Of a stretch of 64,000 nucleotides of DNA, positions 10,201 through 21,408 are shown piece after piece. The stretch is from Mesaphorura yosii (lineage: Eukaryota; Arthropoda; Collembola; Poduromorpha; Tullbergiidae), in NCBI GenBank assembly GCA_009869945.1, contig WIXG01000185.1, positions 92,127 through 156,126 of the forward strand. Direction: 5' to 3'. The notes under the pieces were generated by a model. That model did not search any database, was not told where the DNA came from, and saw nothing but the letters and a program-made list of their open reading frames with translations. Numbering within the stretch: position 1 is the first letter of the stretch; each line of letters begins with the position of its first letter. The position numbers and the translations under genes are program-made.

Positions 10201-12446
10201 AGGACACGGTCCGGATTTAATTGCTGGCGACGGCGTCTATTCTGCTTACATTTATCCAAAAGATGGACCATACCGGGTATTCCTTAACTTCTATGACAGT
10301 GGAGGTAAATTGATCCGGTCGCTATTTTGTTGCTCACTGCACCCGTATTTACTAATATATGGCAAAATCAGAGTCCAAGCCCGAGCAAGTCGTCAAAAGC
10401 ACGTATCCAGTTGGGACATTACTATCCAAGCAGCAAAATGAAATGGAAATCACTGTAAATGGAACAACTCTGAAAACTCCGTACAGTTTTTACGCTGGCA
10501 CTCCCTCAAATGTGCATGTCACAAAGGGTTGTTACGGAAAGGTAATTATACTCGTACGAAAATCTGGGGAAAAGAATAATGCTTGCCGGATTGTAGAGGT
10601 ACATTTCACGAGTTCGGGATGTGAGTGCTACAGTGACTGGAAATGAAACTAACGTGGTGCGACTGTCTTTCAGCGTTCCTTTGCTCATGATTTCAGGAAA
10701 ACAAAATGGAATAGAAACTGAAGGTGGGATTTCAGATAACTCCCCACGAAGTGAACAACTTCGAAGTAACTTGCTATTTCATTCTAATTAACGTAGACCC
10801 TGACCGGGCGGAGGACGGGTACTACATGATCATGATTCGCAAGGTCAACGACAGCAACAGCCTACTGAATGATCCAGAGCAGGTGCCTCAAGAAATATTC
10901 ATGATTCCCATCGAGCCAGCCGGACGGATTCATGAAATTCTCGTCTGGAGAAACAGTAATCATTTCTTGACAGTCGAATTACTGGATTTTCGACAGCCAC
11001 CAACAGTAAGTAAGATGCAACCACCATTGGGTTGGAGTTACCCTGAACCGATTAATGAACTTCTGTGTCGGTATCTGTAAAATGTAACCACAGAAATCCG
11101 CTGCGTCAAACATCGCCTCGATTATTGGCTGGCCAGTCCAGGAAGAAAATCCGGGTTCCGGACCCATCCGGACTGGCTGTGACGTCACATGCATTGTTTC
11201 AATTTGCGTGGGATGTGGCCTGGCAATTATGGCCCTCTTTGCAAGTTCGTTGGTGCTCTGGAGGAAAACTCGTTCACAGAAAAGACAGATTCATCAGCTG
11301 ACACGAAGCGAAATTCGGGAGTTCAGATTCGGAGTTCAGGTGTCCCATCCACGGAGTGAAGTCGAAGCAGCTCCAAGCGACTACTCCTACAGCTCAGACT
11401 TCATTCAATCTCTGCCATATGACAGCAAATACGAAATCCCAAGCAACAAACTGTACATTGATAAAACTGAATTGCTCGGATCGGGCATGTTTGCCAACGT
11501 GTTTAAAGGCTACGTCGTCAACATGCCCGGAACTGCTGGAAAAGTCCTCATCGTCGCAGTAAAAACTATAAAACCTAACATGGAGAAAGACTACTTCAAG
11601 GTATTGCTGACAGAAGTCAAGCTCATGACGCACATCGGCTCCTCCAACCCGAACGTCGTGAGACTGATAGGCGCATTCACCAAAAATATCAGAAAATGTG
11701 AAGTTTTTATGGCCATTGAGTTCTGTTCGAAGGGGAATCTCCTCGCCTACTTGCGAAAATTGACGGGATGGAAGTTCAAGAACTTGATTGACGCAATGGG
11801 CAACCTGCAGATACAAAAGATGGAGCTGGACGAGGACGAAGTGTCCACTTTGAATTTGATCAAGTGGGCGCGCGAAATCGCCCATGGAATGGAGTACCTT
11901 GGTCAAAGGAGAATCGTTCACGGGGACCTAGCGGCAAGAAATATTTTGCTCGATGACAAGCTTATCGCCAAAGTGAGTGATTTCGGACTTTCCAAGCAGC
12001 TCGTCCAGTACAACAAGTACACTGTTGAGAACGCAGGCGGTCTTTTCCCTTGGAAATGGCTCGCGCCCGAAACACTTCAGTTCTTCAAATTCTCAGTGGG
12101 CTCTGACATTTGGGCGTATGGAGTAACTCTGTGGGAGATCTTCAGCCTCGGTCAAATTCCGTACCCAGGAATCAACTGGAGCCCAGCCTTCGTCAATCAA
12201 CTCGAGAACGACGGCCTGCGTCTTCTGAAACCGACTTTTGCAACCCAGACAATTTACCAGGTGATGCTTGACTGTTGGAAGCTCGACCCGTATGAGAGGC
12301 CTGGATTTTACCGACTGAAGGCAACATTGGACCGAATGATGGTACTCGTCTCGCCGGACGAATACATGAACTTGTCTCCCTTCTCAGTCGAGTATAAGAA
12401 TGTGAGTAGGATTTATTCGGCACAATACATGAATATAAAAGTATAA
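7271..12446 (+). CDS. Receptor tyrosine kinase with CLCA-type ectodomain
   Basis: Fourteen exons: 7271-7444, 7526-7650, 7743-7894, 7957-8128, 8202-8592, 8616-8863, 8919-9064, 9150-9436, 9501-9740, 9815-10304, 10372-10541, 10597-10723, 10797-11005, 11094-12446; 1,427 residues in one open frame. Signal peptide; residues about 35-330 match the CLCA N-terminal region. The family HExxH protease site is replaced (LLNLWLRYRFGIWEE aligns to it), and the VWA metal site is degenerate (LLDSGSP). DGVYSAYIYPKDGPYRVFL and RVRDVSATVTGNETNVVRLS are the CLCA beta-sandwich and Fn3-like parts. One membrane helix lies near 1009-1032. The kinase (about 1095-1395) has GSGMFANVFKG, VAVK, a class III/V-like insert, HGDLAARN, SDFG and LAPE, so it looks active. 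Tail tyrosines YMNL and YMNI fit Grb2 SH2 sites. Intron 3 is GC-AG. The whole membrane/kinase half is a single exon. Confidence 0.85.
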
Positions 12447-12508
12447 AAATGCTGTCTGTTAATGAAACGCTAACAAAACTTACGCAATAAATTAGTACTA
12501 TTTAGTAG

Positions 12509-15500
12509 TTAGCAATGCCTGTCAAGAGTCACGTGCCCACCGCTCGTGATACCCGTGTATTTGGTTCCAATTTCCCCGCACAGTGAATATCTTCTTCTAC
12601 CCGTGCTTGGGCTGCCTGCCACCGTTGCTGCCGCCGTTCTATTGGAAGTGGGTTCTGAGTCAGGATCCGTTCTGTTTCCGCTCAACATTGCGTCGCGAAA
12701 CAGAGTCTCCTCAGACTCCTCAGCAGCGTCGCCGTCGTACTCATTGATTGAATCGATGTCAATAACTTCGACGCGCTTCACAAATAGTTTATTGTTGCAT
12801 ATGAATCGCCAACATTGCGCCATGACGTCCAAATAGTTGTTGTTGTACTTCCACTCAACTTGCACCTGCGTAGTACGGTCAGTGTTCACATTTGTGTGGA
12901 TTTTATTGAATTGTCGCATTCGATCATCTCGACGGGCAAAATGTCAAATGTGTACGGCTTTACTTACGTCCAGAAGTGCCCCAATGGGCTTACTGTTCTG
13001 AATCATGAAGGTGAGATTTGTGCCATGTTGGATTCTTAAATTCCTGAATTGCATAAATGCATAATACACTCATTAGCATGCAAGCTTATAAACTCCCAGG
13101 CCGCCCAGGCGTGTAAATTCCTTACTCTGACGGCGTGAGATTAATATTCTTGATGGTCATCTCCGAGCCCTTGAGGCTCATCCGGACTTTGCCCGTCACC
13201 CAAGGCGCGGCGTGTCGTGGGTACGCCAGTTGCAAGTTTATGCGATAGTGATACACTGTAACAAGTACCATTAAATACGTATTAGTGAACCAACGTACAT
13301 TTAATTACAAAAACAAATTAAGTGCAGTGGCAGAGCCAATATTGCCAATTGAGAACGTACCGCAGTAAGGTATTGACTTGGCCGTGGTTAAGTAAAAGCG
13401 GACAAGACTGCGATTCCCAACTGCATATTTATCAGATTCGATTCCCATTTTGGCACAAAGTGATCCGTCAGAGCCACATGAATGGCATTTGCCCTGTGTG
13501 ACATGCATAATGTACGCTTCACTGATAAAGTAGTCATATTGGGAATTGCGAAGGACGAAGAAGCATGCCTGCACGTACCATGAGATATGTATCGTAGTCT
13601 GGGCAGCGATGGGCTACGAAAGGACACGTCGTGAGCAGCGACTCAATGAAGTAGTAAATCGCTCGATGATGATTGCATGCAAATATTTCTCGCTGGACTT
13701 GATCCAGCCCATGCGCGTTGATCAGATTCATCGGATTCTTGGCCAGATCGCATCCTGGCTGTTCCTTACCATTATTCGGATAGAAATCAATGTGACCGCA
13801 TGGTTGGATCATTCCGTAGCCTGCAACCTTTCTTGTATAAAACCAATCTAAATGGTAAATACAAACCAGTGCGAAATCTTACCACCAAGAAGTATCGTTC
13901 GTCCATCAGTGTGAATGACGTCTACGAAAGCCGCGTCCGAAGGGTCAAGCCTCACGAATGGCGGCATATTTTGGAAATACGGCTCAGCCGGATCGAGCCC
14001 CGTTATTCTTCCCAGGCCAGCTATTTTCTGCCCCGCGTAGCCCGCAATGTGAGAACCCAAACTATGCCCAATTAAGTGAATGTCTTTGGGCTGGACGTTG
14101 AATTCGTTCTGTGTACAGCGTAAACAATGTGATGCCACACTAACTTAGCAAGGTTCATGAAACAGAGCAAAATAATGATAGCGCCCGCCTGGACTTACCA
14201 TTAAGAACTTGACGAAATGCGCCAATTCGAGCCCCACGACTCGTGTGTTGGCGGTGGCCTGCGTGTAGAAGGAAAGAGACCCGCCGCCCCAGTCAACGGC
14301 AAAGACGTTGACGTCAGAGTGCGTCGTGAGCTGCTGCGACAGCTTGACAACCCACGAACTGAAGCCCGTGTCGATGAATCCATGAATCACAAACTTGACG
14401 GGCAGTTGTGGCTGGAAGCCGGACTCAAGCAAGCTGCTGCGGTTGAGATGAACTTCGACTGGCTGCCAAGAAGACGATCAAGCACGCATAAATATTGCAG
14501 ATTACGCATAACTTGCTTAATTCACGGTCTGATTCTTATACAGTTATCATTGCACGTTACGTTACGTACAAATTAAGAGGCAACAATTCATCACCATTTG
14601 TTGCGCCGCTTCGTCGCGTACCGTCTTCCCCCGTAATTGTGATTACCATTCATTAGTACAGTTATCAGCGCACTGCGTTTTCAGTTGCAGACCTGCCTTG
14701 CATTTTCGTAGACTTTCAAGATTGAATCACTCACTGAGGGCTTTCCCTTTTCATTATTCGATGCCTGCCTCGACTAAACTTGTACACCCAATTGCTCAGT
14801 TAAATGTCAAATTGTGCAATAATTTACATCGCGTCGCATAAATTATGCAGATTGCTGAACGGTGAAGAAATTTCGCTGCTGCAGTGCAGTCGAATGTCGA
14901 AAGCTTGAAGCCTAGCTCAAGTCCTTGAAATCCTTCTGCGCTGTGCGTAAAATGTGAGTCTCTGAAGCCTGAAGCTGAAGACGAGGAAGACGAGGAAGAC
15001 GCAATAAGCAAGATCCGCTTAATTATCCCGCAATCAATTAAATGCGCAGGGGACTGAGACTTGACTTACATCAGTGACACGTTTTCGTGTGTACAGAATG
15101 AATCGCGTGTGTATTTTGTGTCTATCGAGCGGCAGCAGATTGAGCGGACGGTGCAGAATGTCGAACCACTCGTCAGTAATTTCGATGCAGCCCAGTTCGT
15201 CGTAGCATTTGATCTGGTTGGATGGAATTTGCTCCTGGAACGCAATTTCACCCGCTCCGGAACCGAAGCCCGAGCCTGTTTCTTGTTCCTCCTCCTCCGG
15301 AATCATTCCGTCTCCTGCGCCCATCCCCTCGTTCTGGAACGGATCATTGTCGTCATCATCAACCACTGCCGGGCCGTTGACGTTGCCAGGCCCGATCGCA
15401 TTATTGCCACTAGCACTTGGCTTTGTGCTGGTAAAAATACTGTTACTCGAGTGTGCCGTGTTGTGATCGAACACAGCAACGCCTGTCGAGAAGGAACGCA

Positions 15501-16262
15501 AGAGTCCATAAATTAACCAAGAGCAAATCAGCGAGTCATTCAATTTTCAGTGTTTGTTTTGATAGCAGTCAATAATTTATTGCCCTATTGTTAGTCTCCT
15601 GCCTCAAACCGCATTGCCTTGTGTGGATAACGGTTCGTTTCGCGAGACGAGCGGCAGTCAGCTGATATTTTGAGCTTTTCGCAACATGTGCAGCCATAAA
15701 AGAGTGGAGAGATTTTCTTTTGTTCTCAGACTCAATATTCTGTTGGTCTAAACTGAGACCGAGACTGACGTCCCGTCTCAGCGCCATGAAACTAATCACA
15801 ACAAAAGATGACTACAGCAGACCGCAATTAACGGAAAATTTGCGTCTGAGCCGAGAGATATTTTGGTTTGTTTTATGTGTAAAAATAGCCAAGAAATAAT
15901 GCGTGCGTCAGGTCTCACTTATTAATTACAAGATAAAGTCGTCCCGCCTTACACATTAGCATGTAGACGGATGCCCGGTCGCGTGCAGTGCAAATTCAAT
16001 AATTAAAAAATTTCTCTTCGAGTTTAAAAATATTCTAGCTGGTTAGGCGACTGACTGATTGATTGACGGACGGCGTACCTGAGCGCGTGGGATGGTTTGC
16101 GCTGCGCGAAGACCGAGCCGTAAACTCGTTGAGCTGGTTGATGGCCTCTTCGATCAGTCGCCAGTTCAGAAAGAGTCCGTTCGTGCAGGTGGAGTACTTC
16201 CACACGGTGAGCAGGATGAAGATGAGGACGTGGCGTCGGATCGCGAAATCAATCAGCTTCAT
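12509..16262 (-). CDS. Pancreatic lipase-related protein with PLAT domain
   Basis: Exons (minus order) 16262-16079, 15482-15070, 14462-14199, 14108-13883, 13820-13579, 13493-13361, 13255-13126, 13043-12968, 12865-12509; 674 residues. Signal peptide ([13 protein letters not shown]) and a long acidic linker ([18 protein letters not shown]) precede the lipase core, which starts [16 protein letters not shown]. Catalytic residues: Ser in [13 protein letters not shown], Asp in GLDPAEPYF, His in [11 protein letters not shown]. The C-terminal exons give a PLAT/C2-like sandwich ([12 protein letters not shown] through [15 protein letters not shown]) and a polar tail. Family members hydrolyse tri- or galacto-/phospholipids outside the cell; PLAT binds lipid or a colipase-type partner. 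The acidic linker before the core is unusual. Introns 1 and 2 are large here (about 600 bases each) and show no other gene. Confidence 0.92.
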
Positions 16263-19200
16263 CTTCCTGTTTGCAGGCTCTGTACCACCGAATTGGGACG
16301 AGGATTGGCAGCAGAGTCACAGTCACGGTGTCATTTTCACTTTCAGGCTGCGACTGCACACACAATAAAGCGACGCTGTCGCACTTTAGTCACTCATTAC
16401 AACTGCACTAATTAAGTCGGACGCCGTGTTTAGTGTTTATGCACTTGGGCCTTGAACTGGCGTGCGCGATCTTAGTTCTCAGCCCCACAAACAACTGTTT
16501 ACTGTTTACTTCGCCGAACGCAGATAGCGCTTAAAATGCAACGTGAGACTGAAGATGTTCTCAATCAATTAGCATTAGTACGAGAGGCCACACAACGCAA
16601 CACACAAGTAGAAACGCATTGTGCTTGCAGGTGCAGCGACAGCGTGTGAAGAGAACGAGCAGAAGGGAGAGAAGCTGAGAAAAATGAAAATAAGGTCAAT
16701 GCAAAAATTGCAGTTTAAATTCGCCAATACTCTGAAACTCTAAATGCACAGCACTGTTCTGCCTGCGTAAAGAACTCGGCTTTTGCTTATGCTATTTGGT
16801 TGAAAAAGTTGTTTTGTCCCTCGTCACTTGCTCCTGAACCGCACTATGCAGTAAAATGTAAAATCCAAATTTTACACAAATAAAACGTAGCAAAATACTT
16901 TACAAGAGTCTGAGTGAAAAACAAGAGTTAACTGCAGTTATCTCGTCAGTCAACGTGGACGAATGCGAATTAGACTAAAGTAACGATGGGCTGAATTCAA
17001 TCTTATTTATACGCGGCGATCGCGAGGCTAGGCGAGGAGAGGAGAGGATGCGCTACGCACCTGCCGATGATCGTCCAAGCCAAGATGACGGCAAAGATGC
17101 GATGTGCGATGCACGTTGACTGGTTCTATTATGTCTGAACCATTTATACGACTTTTAATTGCAATTAACATAACAGGACTCTGGCTTGGCTTGGCTTAAC
17201 TTGGCTTAACTTGACTTGACTAGGCGAGGCTATAATTAGTAAATTCATGACCGAACGTCGATCAATTCCAAGATTAACTCTAACTGTAAATGCACATGTT
17301 GCATTGCAAATTGCATTGAATTGACGAATTTTGAGGCAAGGCAATGGTTAGCAATTACAGCTGGCGTTTGCTGTATCCAAGCTCAAGTTCAAAGGCACAT
17401 GCTAAAAATAACAGAATTTTATCTCTTCCTGTGCGATAACTTGGGTAATCATTCGTTTGCGACAAACACGCTAAGGCAAATGGCAGTTAGTCTCTCGACT
17501 GTGAAATTAAACCTCCTAAATTCTCTTCGTCTTCGTCGTCGTGAATGGCAGAAATAAGAAATTGTACAGTTGTACAGTCGTAAAATGAAGATTCACAATT
17601 CACGGATTGGTGAATGGGCGAATTGATTGCCGTAATTTGCGTAATTATGCTGAGTCAAGACTCAAGACTGCCAGCCAGCCAGCCGGCTACGCTGAGACAA
17701 AAGAATTGGAAAAATTAAATCTTCGATGCGAGTTTTGACATTGACTTTTGTCTCATGCGGAAGGAGTTTGTAGTTTATGATGTGAAACGTATCTTTTACG
17801 GCGATCTCGTCGGTTTGAGTCATTCAGATGCATTCAATTCAGGGAAAGGGATGGAACCAAAAAGGATCGCGTCCTGTTGAAGGCTACCTGGAATTCTGTT
17901 ATTGATTGAATTTCAGTTCATTTCATCATTTGTGCGCACACTGACAAAAGAAAAGAGGGGAAACTCTTGCAATTTGCACAAAGGGAATTGAACTTGTAAA
18001 ATCTGCAGTCTGCTGCCTACCAACCCAGGCCGTTCCACAATGAGACTTGTCGTTGCAAATTGAGGATTGCAAAGCCTAAAATAGGTACTCGCCGTTTAAT
18101 ACTTGTTTTTATTGCTCTCACTACAAAAATACAGTCGTGTACTCTGAGTCGAAAATTACGACCGCCTTCAACGTACGACGTCAAACCCTTTGCAGACAGG
18201 CCATAGCCATGGCGAAGGCATGGCTTCGGTCCGAGCCTATCATTATTATTACACCTTCCATGCCAAGTCCAAGACGAGACGGCGAGAAAAGCTGAGTTAT
18301 GATGATCCCAGCAAATGGGAACGCAATATCAACGAAATAATAATTAGCTTTTGAATAGTTTCTGTTTAGTTTGCAATTTCTCACGCTTATCGCTCTTCGA
18401 ATTCGTATCAGAATTGATTCTGCATGTATGCGATGGCAAAAGAACCGTGCCATGATTCAAGAGGCCGTAGCAGCTGTCAGATCTTTCTCATTAACTGCTG
18501 AGGTTATAATTTTTATATTTTGCACAATGGTTGGGTCGGTTTCACCACAACAAAACAGAATTCATTCATCCGTCGCCCATAAAATCGCAAATGGCAAATA
18601 GCAGACTCATAAAAATGCGCGACTCTCATAATGGGGCGACTGAGCAGTGCAAAAATGGACATAAATCAAACGTTTCCCTTGCAGGCAGCCAGAAGAGCAG
18701 GGTTTTATTCCTTTCTGTGGAGCCCTTCATCTATTGCGACAGAACTGCGGCGAGACAAGGCAGGAGAACCGGGACGAGACGAGATGAGTTGATGATTTCT
18801 CATTATTACGAACGAGTTGCATTGCTTTTTACGCGCATTAGTGCAAAAGAGAAGGGTTCAATTTGCTAAAATATTCCTACAACAGCCGAAAGTGAAACTC
18901 GGCTCGGGTCGTGAAACTCATAAACTCAGACTGCAATTCTGCAATCCGACTGTATTGTTCAGAGAAGACGCTCAGTGTGTTCCATAAGATCAACATCAAC
19001 ACAAGACGACTGTGAGTGTTCCTGAAGTTGGAATTCGACTCGGTTTGCAGCCGTGAACTGTGAAAGATCCCAGGTAAGACCGAATTTGTTATTTTCGCTG
19101 GAGCTTGAGCCTGCATCAAAAGCCATACTTCACGGGCGCAGTCGGTAAATCCTGTTGTTTGTCCATTTCTCTTCGTAAAGTACGCATCGCACTCGTAACA

Positions 19201-19402
19201 GACCAAAAGTGTTCAACATCGGCAAATTTATGGCCACTAGTCTCGGCTTATCTTGCTCATAATTTCCCTCTGTTTGTCCAGCTGTCCCACGGCCTTAAAT
19301 TGGAAAACAATTCAAAAACATTCCAAATCTACTCATTTTGCAAATACTTGTCTGCGCTTGACGCCCGTACTTCAGCTTCACATTCGCTATATTCAAAGAA
19401 AG
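16263..19402. other. Divergent intergenic region between lipase and glucoamylase-like genes
   Basis: About 3.1 kb, the shared upstream region of the minus-strand lipase and plus-strand glucoamylase-like gene. It is AT-rich with low-complexity patches, including a CTTGG/CTTGA run near 17181-17220 and aggcgaggagaggagagg near 17030. No ORF with coding character. Likely promoters and leader exons; the 5' UTR exon of the glucoamylase-like gene ends at 19402. Confidence 0.6.
17181..17220. repeat. Short degenerate CTTGG/CTTGA tandem repeat
   Basis: ctggcttggcttggcttaac followed by cttggcttaa and cttgacttgac: about seven units of 5-10 bases with small changes, probably replication slippage. Confidence 0.6.
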
Positions 19403-19470
19403 GTTAGCCAACTGTGCTTCCTGTCTCTTTGTACTGCCTAATTTTCATCCAAAATTTTAGACTGACTGAG

Positions 19471-20892
19471 ATGGCCATTCTGCGATTCGCACCATTCCTT
19501 TGTTTTCTGCTTGCTTCGAGCGGCTTCTCCGGGACAACGGAGCCATCGCCATCAACAACCGAAGAAAGCGGAGTTGGCTGGCTTGCCATGACTGAACCAT
19601 CCAAGCCGAGAGTCAGCCAAGAAGACGAAGAATTTCTGGACGAAGTTGAGCGAGCCGCCTTCTATTTCTTCTGGGTAAACGCCCACCCTGAGACTGGACT
19701 CGTCCTCGATCGCGTGAACGCGATTCGCGGGAGTGACACCCGCGAAACAGCTAGCATCTCTGCCACCGCATTCGGCCTCGTTGCCCTTGCGATCGGGTAC
19801 GAGCGCGAGTACGAAGACCGGGACGAGATCTTCAAGCGCATCGAGCTCACAATGCAATACTTTGCTGATCGTGAAGTGGACGGCCACGAAGGGTTCTTCT
19901 ACCACCTCGTCAACGCCAGCAACGGAGAACGAGTGTGGAACTCAGAAATCTCCTCCATCGATATGGCGCTTCTCGTGGCTGCAGCGCTGACCGTCGGACA
20001 TTACTTTGAGAAATACGATCAGATCATCGGGATGGCCGAGCAGATCTTCGACGATGTGAACTACAAGTGGATGCTGAACGAAACCAATGTGCTGCGCATG
20101 ACTTGGACGCCCGAGCACGAGTTTGGAGAGCCTGCATGGGACCGGTACTCTGAGCTTATGGTCCTGCTTCTGCAGGGAGTTGGCTCGCTCACAAATCCCA
20201 TTCCACCCGAGACCTGGCACGCGATATCGCGCAACATGACAACGTACGAGAACTACACGTACATTGATGGTCATGGCCCGCTTTTCAGACATCAGTATTC
20301 GCACGCCTTTATCGACTTCCGTGGACGACATGATAAGTACGCCGACTACTTTGAGAACTCGGTGCTGGCCACCAAGGCACACAAAGCGTACTGCGTCAAC
20401 GAACTGAGCCAAACCCACCCGTCGTACGGTGAAAATTTTTGGGGTGTCATGGCTCCGCACTCTCCTTACAACCACGACGCATGGAGCGGACCACAGATTT
20501 ACGGGCACCCGGCCGGAGAGATTGTGCCTTGTGTCGCAGGTGGCTCGATTCCATTCCTGCCGAAGGAAACGATCGCTGTCTTGCGCAACGTGCGCTACAA
20601 CTTCAAGCACCTGGCCTGGGGTGAGTATGGATTCGTCGACGCTTTCAACCCGCAGAGCGAGTGGACCGACGAGGACGTCATCGGAGCTAACGTCGGGATC
20701 ACCATGCTGATGGCCGAAAACTACCGCACGGAGTTTGTCTGGAAGCACTACATGGCAGACGAGCACGTGGAGAGATCTATGCGACTGGTCGGGTTTTCTG
20801 ATGCAGGATGCCTGCAAGCGGCTTGGTTTCTGGCGCTGATCATCGCGATTGCCATCAGCCTCGCGCATTATATCACTGGCTGCAATTTTTAA
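19471..20892 (+). CDS. Intronless glucoamylase-like glycoside hydrolase (bacterial-type, PF10091-like)
   Basis: One uninterrupted 473-residue frame, the only long gene here with an intron-free coding region. Signal peptide MAILRFAPFLCFLLASSGF. From residue about 50 it follows the bacterial glucoamylase-like domain: FLDEVERAAFYFFWVNAHPE, TGLVLDRV, SATAFGLVALAIGYER, GFFYHLVN, WNSEISSIDMALLVAAAL, WDRYSELMVLLLQGVGS, GPLFRHQYSHAFIDFRGR, DYFENSVLATKAHKAYC, YGENFWGV and GFVDAFNP. By family knowledge such enzymes act on glucans; substrate here is unknown. A hydrophobic C-terminal helix (AAWFLALIIAIAISLAHY) suggests membrane or GPI-type anchoring. A 5' UTR intron (19403-19460, gttagc...ttttag) just before the ATG shows eukaryotic expression. 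Possible AATAAA at 21035-21040. Best explained as horizontal transfer from bacteria, then domesticated. Confidence 0.85.
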   Translation: MAILRFAPFLCFLLASSGFSGTTEPSPSTTEESGVGWLAMTEPSKPRVSQEDEEFLDEVERAAFYFFWVNAHPETGLVLDRVNAIRGSDTRETASISATAFGLVALAIGYEREYEDRDEIFKRIELTMQYFADREVDGHEGFFYHLVNASNGERVWNSEISSIDMALLVAAALTVGHYFEKYDQIIGMAEQIFDDVNYKWMLNETNVLRMTWTPEHEFGEPAWDRYSELMVLLLQGVGSLTNPIPPETWHAISRNMTTYENYTYIDGHGPLFRHQYSHAFIDFRGRHDKYADYFENSVLATKAHKAYCVNELSQTHPSYGENFWGVMAPHSPYNHDAWSGPQIYGHPAGEIVPCVAGGSIPFLPKETIAVLRNVRYNFKHLAWGEYGFVDAFNPQSEWTDEDVIGANVGITMLMAENYRTEFVWKHYMADEHVERSMRLVGFSDAGCLQAAWFLALIIAIAISLAHYITGCNF

Positions 20893-21408
20893 ACCAATTT
20901 TGTCATGCTGTCATCGTGTCGAGCCTCTGAATGAGAGCTGCATTAATTTTTTTTTTGTTCTCCAGTAAGTCGAATGGCAAACAAGTTACTTAAATAATGA
21001 CAAATGTACTTGTCAACTATTTTTATCGTGTGGGAATAAAGGTGAAGGGCTTAAATTGGGATTTTTGCAACATACCACTTTTGTCGTTTCATAATTCCCG
21101 TGAGCTCAGATTTCATATTTCAGCACACGAGGAATTCTCAACTTTCGAGTGGTTGTCACCTGCCAACTGCGCGCAGCATCAAATCGGCTGCAGAACTTGA
21201 CCATTGCTCGGCTCATTGTCACTGTCAATAGCAAATCCCCAGCAATTTAACAGGAAAATCCATGGGCTTGCATGAACTTGTGGTTGGTTGATTCGAGAAT
21301 GTTTGTCGTGATTGCAGGAAAGATAAAGTCCTAGTTCAGTTGACAAGTTGAGGCACGGTAGGTTTCATTGTCTTTTTTGACATCGAAGAGTAGACAGCAA
21401 TATAGAAC
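20893..21408. other. 3' UTR and promoter interval
   Basis: Holds the 3' end of the glucoamylase-like gene (aataaa 21035-21040) and the start region of the carboxylesterase. ttcagttg at 21335-21342, preceded by gataaag, resembles the arthropod TCAGT initiator about 70 bases before the next ATG. No coding sequence seen. Confidence 0.5.

Noticed and set aside
19942-20868. 308-codon minus-strand ORF
   Set aside because: Antisense shadow of the intronless GC-rich glucoamylase-like gene; the plus frame carries the conserved motifs.
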